Of a stretch of DNA of 38,751 nt, positions 16,510-26,000 are shown piece after piece. Every line of letters starts with the position of its first letter. The first letter of the stretch is position 1. The notes beneath the pieces are model-generated. The model saw only the letters and a program-made list of their open reading frames with translations, did not search any database and was not told where the DNA came from. This stretch comes from a virus: IMG/VR virus record IMGVR_UViG_3300023174_000343, positions 1 to 38,751 of that record; one strand, written 5' to 3'. The translations under genes and the position numbers were made by a program.

Positions 16510-17892
16510 TTAAATTGCAGTGATTGGGATAATCTTTTTGGCTTTACGATTATTTTCTGGTTTACCATTAACCCACCAGAAAACATCTTTACGATCTTCT
16601 CTTTGTGGACCTTCAATGTAGATTGGCGTTAATCCTGTTAAAAATTCTATAGCAATTGCAAATATAACAACATTATCGCTAAATGCATTTGAACAAGATG
16701 CTTCCCATAATGGTCCAGTAAGAAAGAAACACGCACCTCTACATATATGTAAAACTGGACAGTTAGGACATTCTTCTCGATCGCTCCAATGTGTTCCAGT
16801 TTTAATTTCTACATTCGCCAGATCAGAAACGTGACCAAGATGATGCGAAATTCCAGAAGGATTGGTTGAAACAGTAGATACATTTTGACATGTCAACACA
16901 TTACCATTTAAATCAATAGCCATATTATCGCTAAGATCCATACCACATTTTTGCGTCAATGTTTCTTTTCTTCTTCCAGTCTCTAAAGACGCTATAAAAC
17001 TATTTACTTTTGTTTGTATAATAGAATACCTAGAAACATCACCACTTCTTAGTTCAGTAAATGCTTTAATCCTAAAATTTATTTCATCTTCATCAGTTAA
17101 CAATGATGCGCCAATTCCACCCTCATCATAAGCATCGATAAACCCACCTTCTCCAAAGAATAGATATTGCAAATATTCTTCACCAAGGTTTTCTCGTATA
17201 AAATCTTCAAAATATTTTTGTATATCTGCTCTACTTATATTTTTTGCATTTAACATGCAATTCAAAGTCATCTTCCCTAATGGAGCTAGTTTTTTATATG
17301 CATACAAAATACCTTCTTTACTAACTGGATCATTTAGAGGATCTGGTCCACGAACAAATTGACCTGGACCATCATGAGAAACTGCTACTACAAAACCCAA
17401 TTTTTCAAACCAGTCTACTTTTTCAATATCAAGTAAACTACCATTAGTGATAATTAGTTTAGCAGCATTTGGATATTTTTTATGTAATTTTTCAGCGAGT
17501 GGTTTTAATGTTTTCCAATAAACCAAAGGCTCACCACCCCAAAATTCAAATTCTGTGCCCTTACCCAATCCATCTTCTCCACCGTCAAACCATGTTGACA
17601 TATTGTCAACGAATGGATATACATCTTGCGGATTGGTAGAGTCAGAGTGGGGTACGAATCTTTGGTTACAATATTCACATTCAAAATTACAAGAAAGACC
17701 CAACTGTATTTTAACAGTTTTTGGTTTTTTACCTTTTTGTAATTTTACTTGTTCAATAGTTTCCGTGTTTAATTTTGTGTCAACAACAGGGGTACCATCT
17801 TCCCATTTTAATGTACTGTAGTGAGAATCGTAAATAACAAATTTTGATTCACGAGTTAAGGGATGTGCAACAGTAATTTTAAATTCAGCCAT
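16510..17892 (-). CDS. Radical SAM/SPASM peptide-modifying enzyme (460 aa)
   Basis: A radical SAM enzyme with a complete C-terminal SPASM domain, the architecture of peptide and protein maturases such as sactionine synthases, PqqE-like enzymes and anaerobic sulfatase-maturing enzymes. The SAM [4Fe-4S] site is CxxxCxxC at C68, C72 and C75 (LSCNFECEYCNQR), and the GGEP motif is at 119-122. The SPASM ligands fit the standard spacing: C316-x13-G-x4-C335, then C375-x2-C378-x5-C384-x3-C388, then C400, enough for two auxiliary clusters. I start at MAEFKIT (17892) because AAAAGG lies six bases upstream; the ATG 11 codons earlier sits in a hairpin loop without a ribosome site. It has its own TATAAATA promoter and lies among tail-fibre genes. 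The substrate is not shown; the nearby Cys-tipped fibre is the best candidate. Confidence 0.93.
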   Translation of the reverse strand: MAEFKITVAHPLTRESKFVIYDSHYSTLKWEDGTPVVDTKLNTETIEQVKLQKGKKPKTVKIQLGLSCNFECEYCNQRFVPHSDSTNPQDVYPFVDNMSTWFDGGEDGLGKGTEFEFWGGEPLVYWKTLKPLAEKLHKKYPNAAKLIITNGSLLDIEKVDWFEKLGFVVAVSHDGPGQFVRGPDPLNDPVSKEGILYAYKKLAPLGKMTLNCMLNAKNISRADIQKYFEDFIRENLGEEYLQYLFFGEGGFIDAYDEGGIGASLLTDEDEINFRIKAFTELRSGDVSRYSIIQTKVNSFIASLETGRRKETLTQKCGMDLSDNMAIDLNGNVLTCQNVSTVSTNPSGISHHLGHVSDLANVEIKTGTHWSDREECPNCPVLHICRGACFFLTGPLWEASCSNAFSDNVVIFAIAIEFLTGLTPIYIEGPQREDRKDVFWWVNGKPENNRKAKKIIPITAI

Positions 17893-17898
17893 TATATA

Positions 17899-17904
17899 CC
17901 TTTT
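17899..17904 (-). promoter_or_regulatory. Ribosome binding site deciding the radical SAM start
   Basis: AAAAGG is six bases upstream of the ATG at 17892, which selects the 460-residue form over the 471-residue reading that begins inside the upstream hairpin. Confidence 0.65.
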
Positions 17905-17914
17905 CAAATGTATG

Positions 17915-17934
17915 TCTGGGGTCATAGCCCCAGA
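17915..17934 (-). promoter_or_regulatory. Stem-loop TCTGGGG/CCCCAGA in leader of the radical SAM gene
   Basis: A 7-bp perfect stem encloses a 6-base loop; with one bulged T it extends by a further ATG/CAT 3-bp segment. It begins three bases after the TATAAATA element on the minus strand, so its 5' arm would contain or touch the transcription start. The stem core CTGGGG/CCCCAG also occurs in the leader of the 919-residue fibre gene. Confidence 0.6.
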
Positions 17935-17937
17935 ACA

Positions 17938-17945
17938 TATTTATA
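17938..17945 (-). promoter_or_regulatory. Late promoter TATAAATA for the radical SAM gene
   Basis: Exact TATAAATA on the minus strand in the gap after the 259-residue gene, 45 bases before the chosen ATG. It would drive the enzyme with the late structural genes, when fibres are made. Confidence 0.68.
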
Positions 17946-17958
17946 CTATATTATTTTA

Positions 17959-18738
17959 TTAAGATATTGTTTTAATTAATCTTGTAACATGAGTAAAAGA
18001 TTTAAATCCAATTTTAATATCAATGTTATCACCAGCCTCAAGACCTGCTGTTGAAATATTAAATTTACCAGATCCATTTGTTAATTTAACTTTAATTCTA
18101 TCTGGTGTACCAGATATCGGATCTAAGTAAATTGAATGGATATCTGGATCAGTTGAAACATTTACTTCAACCATGCTATCAGCAGAAATTGTTTCTGCAG
18201 TAGTAGCAGTAATAGGAGATATAAATTCTTTCCAATTTTTTGGATCTAAAAGCGTATAAGTTTGGTTATTTAAAGTAACAACAGTAGATTGTGCTACTGG
18301 AACCTGTACTGAGTATTCCATTGTTGTAAAATCATCAGAACTAGATTTTACAAATATTTTAAATGGGATATTCCAACCAGGAAACTTTTCTTGACTAAGA
18401 TAATTATTTTTTCCAATTGATGTATAATCCAAAGAATTAATTACTGAATTTCTATCAAATTCAACTAAACCAGCATTTTTAGAAACAATTAATGTATTAG
18501 ATTGATTTAGAAATGAATCATGAAACGCAAACCAAGATTGTTCTACAAATCTTTGGTTGGCTTTGAATTCATCCAAAGTTATACTAAAATTATAAATGAT
18601 TTCATCACTAACAGTAAGTTTATATGTTAGATTATTTGTATCAATAATAAAATCGTGTTTGATATTATCGAATTCTTCGCTTTGCGTATAACCAACGAAT
18701 CTTTCAGCATATTGTGGTGATTTGTAAATATTAGTCAT
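17959..18738 (-). CDS. Unknown protein (259 aa) between fibre and radical SAM genes
   Basis: I do not recognise this protein. It has no cysteine, no signal peptide and no membrane segment. The N-terminal two thirds are rich in aromatic and charged residues (SQYAERF-type start, LDEFKANQRFVEQSWFAFHD, NYLSQEKFPGWNIPFKIFVK). The last ~85 residues look like an Ig-like beta sandwich (ISADSMVEVNVSTDPDIHSI, then KVKLTNGSGKFNISTAGL). It lies 16 bases after the Cys-tipped fibre gene, has an AAGGAAT ribosome site, and is followed by the promoter of the radical SAM gene. Possible roles are a fibre-associated surface protein or a partner of the enzyme or its substrate; context is the only basis. Confidence 0.7.
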   Translation of the reverse strand: MTNIYKSPQYAERFVGYTQSEEFDNIKHDFIIDTNNLTYKLTVSDEIIYNFSITLDEFKANQRFVEQSWFAFHDSFLNQSNTLIVSKNAGLVEFDRNSVINSLDYTSIGKNNYLSQEKFPGWNIPFKIFVKSSSDDFTTMEYSVQVPVAQSTVVTLNNQTYTLLDPKNWKEFISPITATTAETISADSMVEVNVSTDPDIHSIYLDPISGTPDRIKVKLTNGSGKFNISTAGLEAGDNIDIKIGFKSFTHVTRLIKTIS

Positions 18739-18754
18739 TTTATTTTTTTATTCC

Positions 18755-19843
18755 TTAACAGTTACACTGGCAATTTTGTGCTCGAATCAAGCTGGCTTGG
18801 AAACCTTGTTTCTGGAAGTTATTAACTGTACCGCCACAATTATTGCTGCAGTTCACAAAAGCAGCGCCATCTTGCCATCCACCATAGTTACCCAAGTTAT
18901 TACTGAACTGGCTTAGTGCAGTAGGAGGTCCTTGAATACCACCCCATGGTGCGACAGAAGCATAAGCGACAGAACTAACAATAACAGCACCAGTAGTACC
19001 TTGAACCGAAGTAACAGGAACTGAAACAATAACAGCCCCAGTGTTACCTTGAACTGAAGTAACAGCAGCGGAGATAGTTGGGTTACCAGCAGCGCCATCG
19101 CCGTTAGTAACAGTAATACCAGAGTTACCAGCAGTAATAGTTCTTAGAGCAGCAGTATTAGCAGCAGTCTTAACATAAACACCAGAAGTGCCAGTAAGAC
19201 CACCGATAGCAGATAAGTCACCATCGAATGGTTGAACATCAGTACCAAGAACTAAACCAAGAGTAGAACGAGCAGTAGCAGCATCAGCAGCTGCGTCTAG
19301 CGAACGAGCATATGTTGTATAAGTTGTTACTGCAGCAGTACCAGAACCAGTAAAGTATGGTAGGCGATCAGCAGCAGAAGTCACACCAGCAAGAGCAGCT
19401 AGTTCAGCATCGTATGCCTGAACATCAGAGCCGATAGCAACACCAAGGTTAGTTCTAGCAGCAGAAGCAGAAGTAGCGCCAGTACCACCAGCAGCAACAC
19501 CTAATGTAGATGTAAGAGCAGTAGCAGTAGAAGCATTACCAGAGAGGGTAGCAGTAATAGTACCAGCAGCAAAGTTACCAGAAGCATCACGAGCAACAAT
19601 TGTAGAAGCAGTATTTGCAGTGGCGGAGTTTAATCCGTCTAGCAAGTCAGCGTCTAGACCAGAGCCAGAGCCATCAACAGTAATAAGTTTTGCTAGAACG
19701 TCAGCTGCAGTGTAGCTGGCAGCTGTTTGGCCAAGCGCAATCTGTGTGGATATGTTTGAGAAGTTTGCGTCAACTTCAGCGTTGGTAAGAGGACTACCTT
19801 TGGTAGATCTTAGCGTTAGCGATGGAGCAGTTATAGATGCCAT
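18755..19843 (-). CDS. Tail fibre protein with cysteine-rich C-terminal tip (362 aa)
   Basis: The body is a common phage fibre type: [12 protein letters not shown] near the N-terminus, [95 protein letters not shown], and two copies of VTSVQGxTGAVIVS. All five cysteines of the protein lie in the last 31 residues: C332 and C336 (CSNNC), then C358, C360 and C362 (CQCNC), the last residue being Cys. Such a tip could bind metal, form disulfides across the trimer, or be modified. The radical SAM/SPASM gene lies two genes downstream. A promoter-like ACTAAATA motif precedes it. That it is a fibre is well supported; what the tip does is not known. Confidence 0.85.
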   Translation of the reverse strand: MASITAPSLTLRSTKGSPLTNAEVDANFSNISTQIALGQTAASYTAADVLAKLITVDGSGSGLDADLLDGLNSATANTASTIVARDASGNFAAGTITATLSGNASTATALTSTLGVAAGGTGATSASAARTNLGVAIGSDVQAYDAELAALAGVTSAADRLPYFTGSGTAAVTTYTTYARSLDAAADAATARSTLGLVLGTDVQPFDGDLSAIGGLTGTSGVYVKTAANTAALRTITAGNSGITVTNGDGAAGNPTISAAVTSVQGNTGAVIVSVPVTSVQGTTGAVIVSSVAYASVAPWGGIQGPPTALSQFSNNLGNYGGWQDGAAFVNCSNNCGGTVNNFQKQGFQASLIRAQNCQCNC

Positions 19844-19863
19844 TTAAGTTTCCTTAGTCAGTC

Positions 19864-20091
19864 TTATTTAGTAGATACCAGCTGCAGAAGAAGCTGTTTT
19901 ATATCTGATAATTCGTTCTTTATGTTATTTATGTCTTCTGTATGTTGAGAAATTTCAGCTTCTCGAGCTTCTGCTTTCCTCTTTCTATCGAGGTATTCTT
20001 CATACTCAGTTCTATTATTATTTAGGATAGCGCCAGTAGCTGTATCTCGAACTAGACTAGCGTGACCCTCAACTTTCAAAAATTGATTCAT
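19864..20091 (-). CDS. Small coiled-coil virion-type protein (75 aa)
   Basis: The protein begins MNQFLKVEGHASLVRD and has TGAILNNNRTEYEEYLDRKR, then a C-terminal heptad-like stretch (ISQHTEDINNIKNELSDIKQ, LLLQLV) that should form a coiled coil. The K-V-E-G-H...L-V-R-D...G-A-I-[LV]-N pattern is recurrent in small proteins of aquatic T4-like phages beside large structural genes; its function is not known to me. I use the ATG at 20091 because it forms a TAATG overlap with the stop of the 2149-residue gene; a TTG three codons earlier is possible but less likely. It is probably a trimerising or scaffold-like partner of its neighbour. Confidence 0.78.
   Translation of the reverse strand: MNQFLKVEGHASLVRDTATGAILNNNRTEYEEYLDRKRKAEAREAEISQHTEDINNIKNELSDIKQLLLQLVSTK
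19865..19872 (-). promoter_or_regulatory. Putative late promoter (ACTAAATA) for the Cys-tipped fibre gene
   Basis: ACTAAATA on the minus strand overlaps the stop codon of the coiled-coil gene and ends 21 bases before the fibre ATG, in the same position relative to neighbouring genes as the other promoter-like motifs in the window. Confidence 0.42.
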
Positions 20092-23000
20092 TATGGACAA
20101 GCGATAATTCTAAAGTCTTTAATAATAGGAACAGCTGCAGTATTGGTAGAATTCATAACAATTTTAACTATAATAGTGTCAAAGGAAGCCATACCTGTCA
20201 AAGTGTAAGTTAAATCACTGAAAGTAGGATTACCATTATCTACCTTAGTAACTACGCCATCTGCTGTCATCAGAGTATATTTAGTATTATCCAACTGAGC
20301 ACTGTCGCCAGTACAAGTCTTATAATAAACAGAAACATCAGCTTCAGCAGGGATATTTGCAGCCAGCATAACTCGTAGGTAAGTAGAAGCATTTGCAAAC
20401 TTTACTGGAGTAGTTACATATTTACTCTGTGAAGTGCTACCAACTGGGGCAATTTCAGAAGCGAATAAAGTTCTAGCAGTAATAGTAGTACCAGAAACTG
20501 AATTCTCACCAGTAAATGTAGTGCTCAACGTAAGAGTACCAGTAGTTCCGTTATCACTAAATCCAGTAACTAGGAAGGTTCCATTATTACCAGAAGTAGT
20601 TGCGCCAGAGATAGTAACATATTTACCGATACCGATACCAGCCATTGCAGTTCTTACACCAGAAACAGTGGAAGTAATAGTTCCACCAGAAACAAAGGTA
20701 AACGCACCAGTGGCGTGAGTAAACGCTGTTATGTTATCCAACGCAGATATGTTGGTATTAGTCTCAGTAGGTTTATTTAATTTATTACTAATTGCAATTA
20801 AACTTGTACGAGTAGTATCAATAACTGGAGAAACTGAATCATTATTAGTCTTCATCTGCGCAGAGAAAGTTACTGACTTAGATCCAGCCAGAGAAATATT
20901 CTCATTAGTTTCAGAAGCAATCATTCTTGGGGTGAAGAAATAGTTATTTTCTTTATTAAGAGCAGGAGAGAATCCAGAGTCAATAACATATTGCGACTGA
21001 CTACCATCAACGGATTTACCAGAAGTAGTTTTAATATTAAACGTAGTTGCTGTATCAGAGAATGTTTGCATCTGAACAGAAGGGGTTATAATATCGTACT
21101 GAATATTTCTGCTGGCTTTTACAAAAGTGCCACCAGTATATCCGCTAGTAGTAGCTGCTGTTGAAACAGAGAATGTATATGAATCAGGATCTACATTACC
21201 AATAATCTTAGTAGTAAATATTTGAATAGCAGGGATACCATTAATTGGAGCTACATATTGGAAAGTAGAACCAGCAGCAACTGCAACACCAGCATTGGCA
21301 GTAAGTGTCAATGATGTATTACTTGCAATAGAAGCAACTGAACCAATTAAAACATCAGCAGAGTTATAGATACTTGCGCCGACTTCTAGTTGAGTTGTAA
21401 ACGCTGTTCCAGAACCAGTAACAGTAGTACTACTTGTTGAAGCAGTAATAGTGCCAGTTCCTAGATCGTTACAATTAACTGCAGAGATATCTACAGTTGA
21501 ACCAGTTGGCATACCATGGTCATAGTGCCAAACACGGACAGTTGTTGAACCAGAAGTAGTTTGGAATGGATCAGTATCTAGAGTGTCATATGGAATAACA
21601 TCATTAACAAACTCTACATTACCAATTACTGAAGTATTAAATACTGCGCGATTAATTGTAAATTTAATATCAGCATTATCATCTGGAGTCCAAGTAGATG
21701 CATTCTGTGATTTAAACATAACACCAGCATAAGGCTGCACAGAGATAGTTCTTCCTGAATCTGGGATTTGATCACCCATATAAGAGATCCAAACATTATA
21801 GTTATTTGAATCTGACTGAAGAACAAAACAGTATTCAGTATTATCCTGAACGTAAACTGGGCTTTCAAACACGAATGATGTTGGAGTATCATAACTACGT
21901 TTCTGAGTGCCATCTGGCATAGTTACATAGTTAGCAGATAAATTAACATCCTCGGAACGCTTAGTTACAACGCTGAATGGAAGGATAGTTTTACCTGGAG
22001 TGCCATTTACCATCTCACGAATTTGAAGGGTAACTGGTAGGTTATCATCTTTAGTAGCAAAGAACACATCAATTGATGTTAAGAATGCGCCACCTTTTTG
22101 TTGAATCAAGAATGATTGAGCAAGTGGGTCATACCAGCCAGTATCAGAAGTAACGCGATATGATGTATTATAGATTGTATCACCAGTTTGCGATGTTTGC
22201 TCAGTAACTAATGTAGCATTTCTTACTGCATTAACTGTTGCTTGTTTAGTAATTAAAGTTCCATCTGCGACATAATTAGCAATACCACGTGATGTATAAT
22301 TTCCATTATATGTTGAAACGTCAACTAATTTTAATTCTCTAGTACCAGTTCTAAAACGAATTGCATCAGTTTGTGGGATATTAAATAAGAATTCCATTTC
22401 ACCAGCAGAATTTGTTGCTAGTGTAGATTGTGGCGTTATTGAAACGACAGTTCCTTGTGCGCTACTATTTGAACCAGAAATAGTTTGCCCATTAGCAAAC
22501 GTACCTTTGACGTTCACAACACTTAGACAATAAGCATCATTTTCATCAATGTATACGTTAACAACTACAGCTGTTGCAGTTCCAGCGCCATTAGTAATAA
22601 CATCACCAGTATTCAAACACACTTCTGAATCACCATCGATTCTTCGTGCAGTAGCCGATCCTTGGCCACCTACATTTACTTTATAATTAAAAGTTCCAGA
22701 TGTTGGAGTATAAACTAATTTTTGCGCTGGAGTACAGTAAGCAGAAACATCAACCCCATCAAAATAAGGGTAGAATTTTGTAGATGGTTTTAGTTTATAT
22801 GCTTGAACAAGGATATTTCTTGAACGAATGTAAGGAATAACTGTAGTTGATACTGTGCGATCATCAACTTGTTCATAATCAGTTTTAAGTTCAAGTTTTG
22901 TAGTAATACCTGGTCTTGACGGTATACCAACTGTAGCATATGTATCAGCAGTAACTACACGATGCGCCCATCCTGGAGCATCTGGTCCAAGACCAAAATT

Positions 23001-26000
23001 ATTATCTAGAAATGCTCCTCCATCACCCCAACGACGATCAGATTCTATTCTAACTGAACCAGTTTTTACTGGATCACCAATCCATTGAGTTGTCCAAGCA
23101 CCCCAGACAGTTCCAAGAATACCAGCCTTCTCAGCAATGGCTTGTATAGTATTATAGTTACCTTCTACTTGTTGAATAAGATCAGGTATTCTTGTTGTTT
23201 CAAACCAGTCATCTGTTGGTGGATTTAATTGAACATCACCAAGGAATGTAAAGATAGCAAATGGGTTGATATTTTCTAAACGAGAAGCATATACTTGACT
23301 CACCAATGGTGTAGTTGTATATGGTAAAGTAATAATATCACCAGTTAGTTTGTAGTTTGCGCCTGTTCTGGCAGAATCATTAGAATATTTTTCCAATAGA
23401 TTTGCATTGTATACTGTATAAAATGGGCGAAGGGTATTTTCCTTCATATCAATTGAACAGAAATAATCAGCAGATTTTGAGTTGCCAAGATTATTTCCAG
23501 AAAAGTTATCAACAACAAAACCATTTTTCATTCTGTCTAAACCAGAACTATCTTTAATTGACAAAGATTGAGTTTCTTGCTCAAGCATACTTAAAGAAGT
23601 ATAATATTCTAGATTATTAATACGCTTATCTAGAGCACCAATATCACGCATTGTATATCTTCTATTATCAACTTTAGAAGATAATACATTACTCTGGCTT
23701 GAATTGAATGTATATGCGCTTAAATCTAGAGTATAAAGCACCATACCCAGCGCAGGATCTTGCGGATATCCTGGAGTCAAAGATGAAACACCAGCAATAT
23801 CAAAGATTAGACCATTATAATCAATTGCAATTTTATCTTTTCTTGGTAGGTAATAACTATAATCAGCAGTTACTGCTTGACCACGTTTTGGAATACCAGA
23901 AACAATACCACCAGTACCAATAAAGTTCTTAGCGCCAACAGATTTATTTGCAACACGAGGGCGGAAATCCAATGAATCTCTTAAGATTGGATTAATCTGT
24001 TTATAGTCAATACCACTGTATGAATTTACATCGAAGTAATCACCAGCACCATGTTCAAAATATTGATATGTTACTTTGATTGGATTTGAAGGAGCAGTGT
24101 ATGATGGTTTCAGTGTTAGAGTTGGCCAGTCATAGTGAGTAGATCTAGATCCACTATCAATTTCATAGCGATCTGAAATATCAACAGTATATGCTGAGCC
24201 AGATGGAGTTGTACCGAATGCAGAACCTGAAGCCATTGTAATACTTACAATTTTAAACAAGTCTGCTTTATCAAGATAAATTACGCTTGCTTGAGCAGCT
24301 ACAGCTGTAGTGAATGTCTCTGAAGTATTTGTTAGTGTTTTAGTTTTCTCGAAACCAGAACCATTGCGAATAACTGTTGCAATAACAGAGATGGAGCGTC
24401 CAGACTGCGCAGAAGGGACAGTAATACTACAAGTTGAACCAGAAGGATTAATTGCATCAGGAGTAATAATAGTTCCACCAGCTGTGGCATCATTATCAAT
24501 AACAATATAATTAGTAGACTCTGAGACTGGAGCGAAAGTTCCAGAAGTGCTTAGAGTCAACGCTTGACCAGTAGCAGTTTGTGTAAATTTCTGTTGGCAA
24601 TAGAAGGTTGTGTTATTAGTACCACCGCTTCCAGATGTTCTCATAGAACGAATTGCTTGATATGGAAGGGGGAATACTAAAGATTGTCTCTGTGGGTCAA
24701 GAATCTGTGTTGTGCACTTAGAAATAGTTGCACCAGTAACAGTTATTGAAGCATCAACTGTAATTGTATTTTGATCAGTAACTGCTGTAACTTTACGATA
24801 CGATGTAGTCGAAGCGGAAGTAATTGCTACAAGGTCGTTAACTTGTAGGTCAGTTAAGAAAGAAGTGCCAGTACCAGCAACTGTTGTTGAAGAAGCAGTA
24901 ACAGAACCAATTAATTGCTTAACTACTGGACTAATATCAGCAGTAAAGTTTAAGTTAGCATCAGATAATGCTGTGTAAGCAAAACATTTAACATTTGTAT
25001 TAAATGCGTATCCTGGATTCATTTGAACATCAAACAAACCAAGTTTATAAACTGCAGAGTAACCAAACGGTAGACCATTGTGCCATTCCATAAAACGAGC
25101 ACGAGCATATCCAACAATAGTACCCTGAGGTAGTCCACGATTACCAGAACCAGTAATACTATTATATAATGTAATCTGAGCAAGAGTATCAATTGGAGGT
25201 AAGTTGTTTACGTTTGTAACTAATACATAATTACCAACAGTAGTATCAATAACTGAAGCAGTAGCCTGAACATAATCACGTGCTTTAGGCACAGGGATAT
25301 ATGTTACAGCAGTCTTTTCAATTTCATATCCACGAACATATGCTTTACCTGTTTCAATACCAATAGCAAGTTTTGATTCATCACCATTCATATTAATACC
25401 ACGATTATATGCTGGTGCTGCATCAAATTGCCAGTTAACACCAGTAGCGCCAGGACCATCATACGCTGAGGATGATGTATGTGTTGGAGGTGTAGTAATA
25501 GATGTTGCTGAATTTAAAGCAGTATAAGTGTAACCACCATATGAAACGATATCGCCAATTAAGAATGCGGTATTTGCAGTCCATGTACCACGATTGTTGT
25601 TACGGTGTTCACGAATATCAATGCCAAATCCATTAACTGTATAGTTACCAGACTCATCATATGTGCGTCGAGCTAATTCATCTCCAAGTAAAGAGTATGC
25701 AGTACTATCAACGATAGTCTTAATTGAACCATCAGTAACACGAATTAATTCTACGAAGTTAGAATCTAAAGTTGAATCAACTGCAAGTTTAGTTAAAGTT
25801 AAATCCATGTAAAAACGATGAGCACCTGGAGCAGCATAGTTATAACTATTCTGTGCATTATCCAGTAATGTTTCGTCTTCCTCTGGAGTAATAATCTCTT
25901 CAGAGACAACAAGACCAATACGATATGTTGGTGATGTTGTATATTTGTCAAGAACAATAGTTTGTTTATCAACTAAACAGAAATGACCATTGATATAATA

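Noticed and set aside
16510-17892. Radical SAM gene as a viperin-like antiviral or nucleotide-modifying enzyme
   Set aside because: The C-terminal seven-Cys SPASM spacing is that of peptide/protein maturases and is not found in viperins.
17893-17925. Earlier ATG (17925) for the radical SAM protein, adding MTPDIHLKRYI
   Set aside because: The ATG is in the loop of a stable hairpin and has no ribosome site; MAEFKIT at 17892 has AAAAGG six bases upstream.
20092-20100. TTG start at 20100 for the coiled-coil protein
   Set aside because: The ATG at 20091 forms the TAATG junction seen elsewhere in the window and gives the usual MNQFLKVEGH-type N-terminus.
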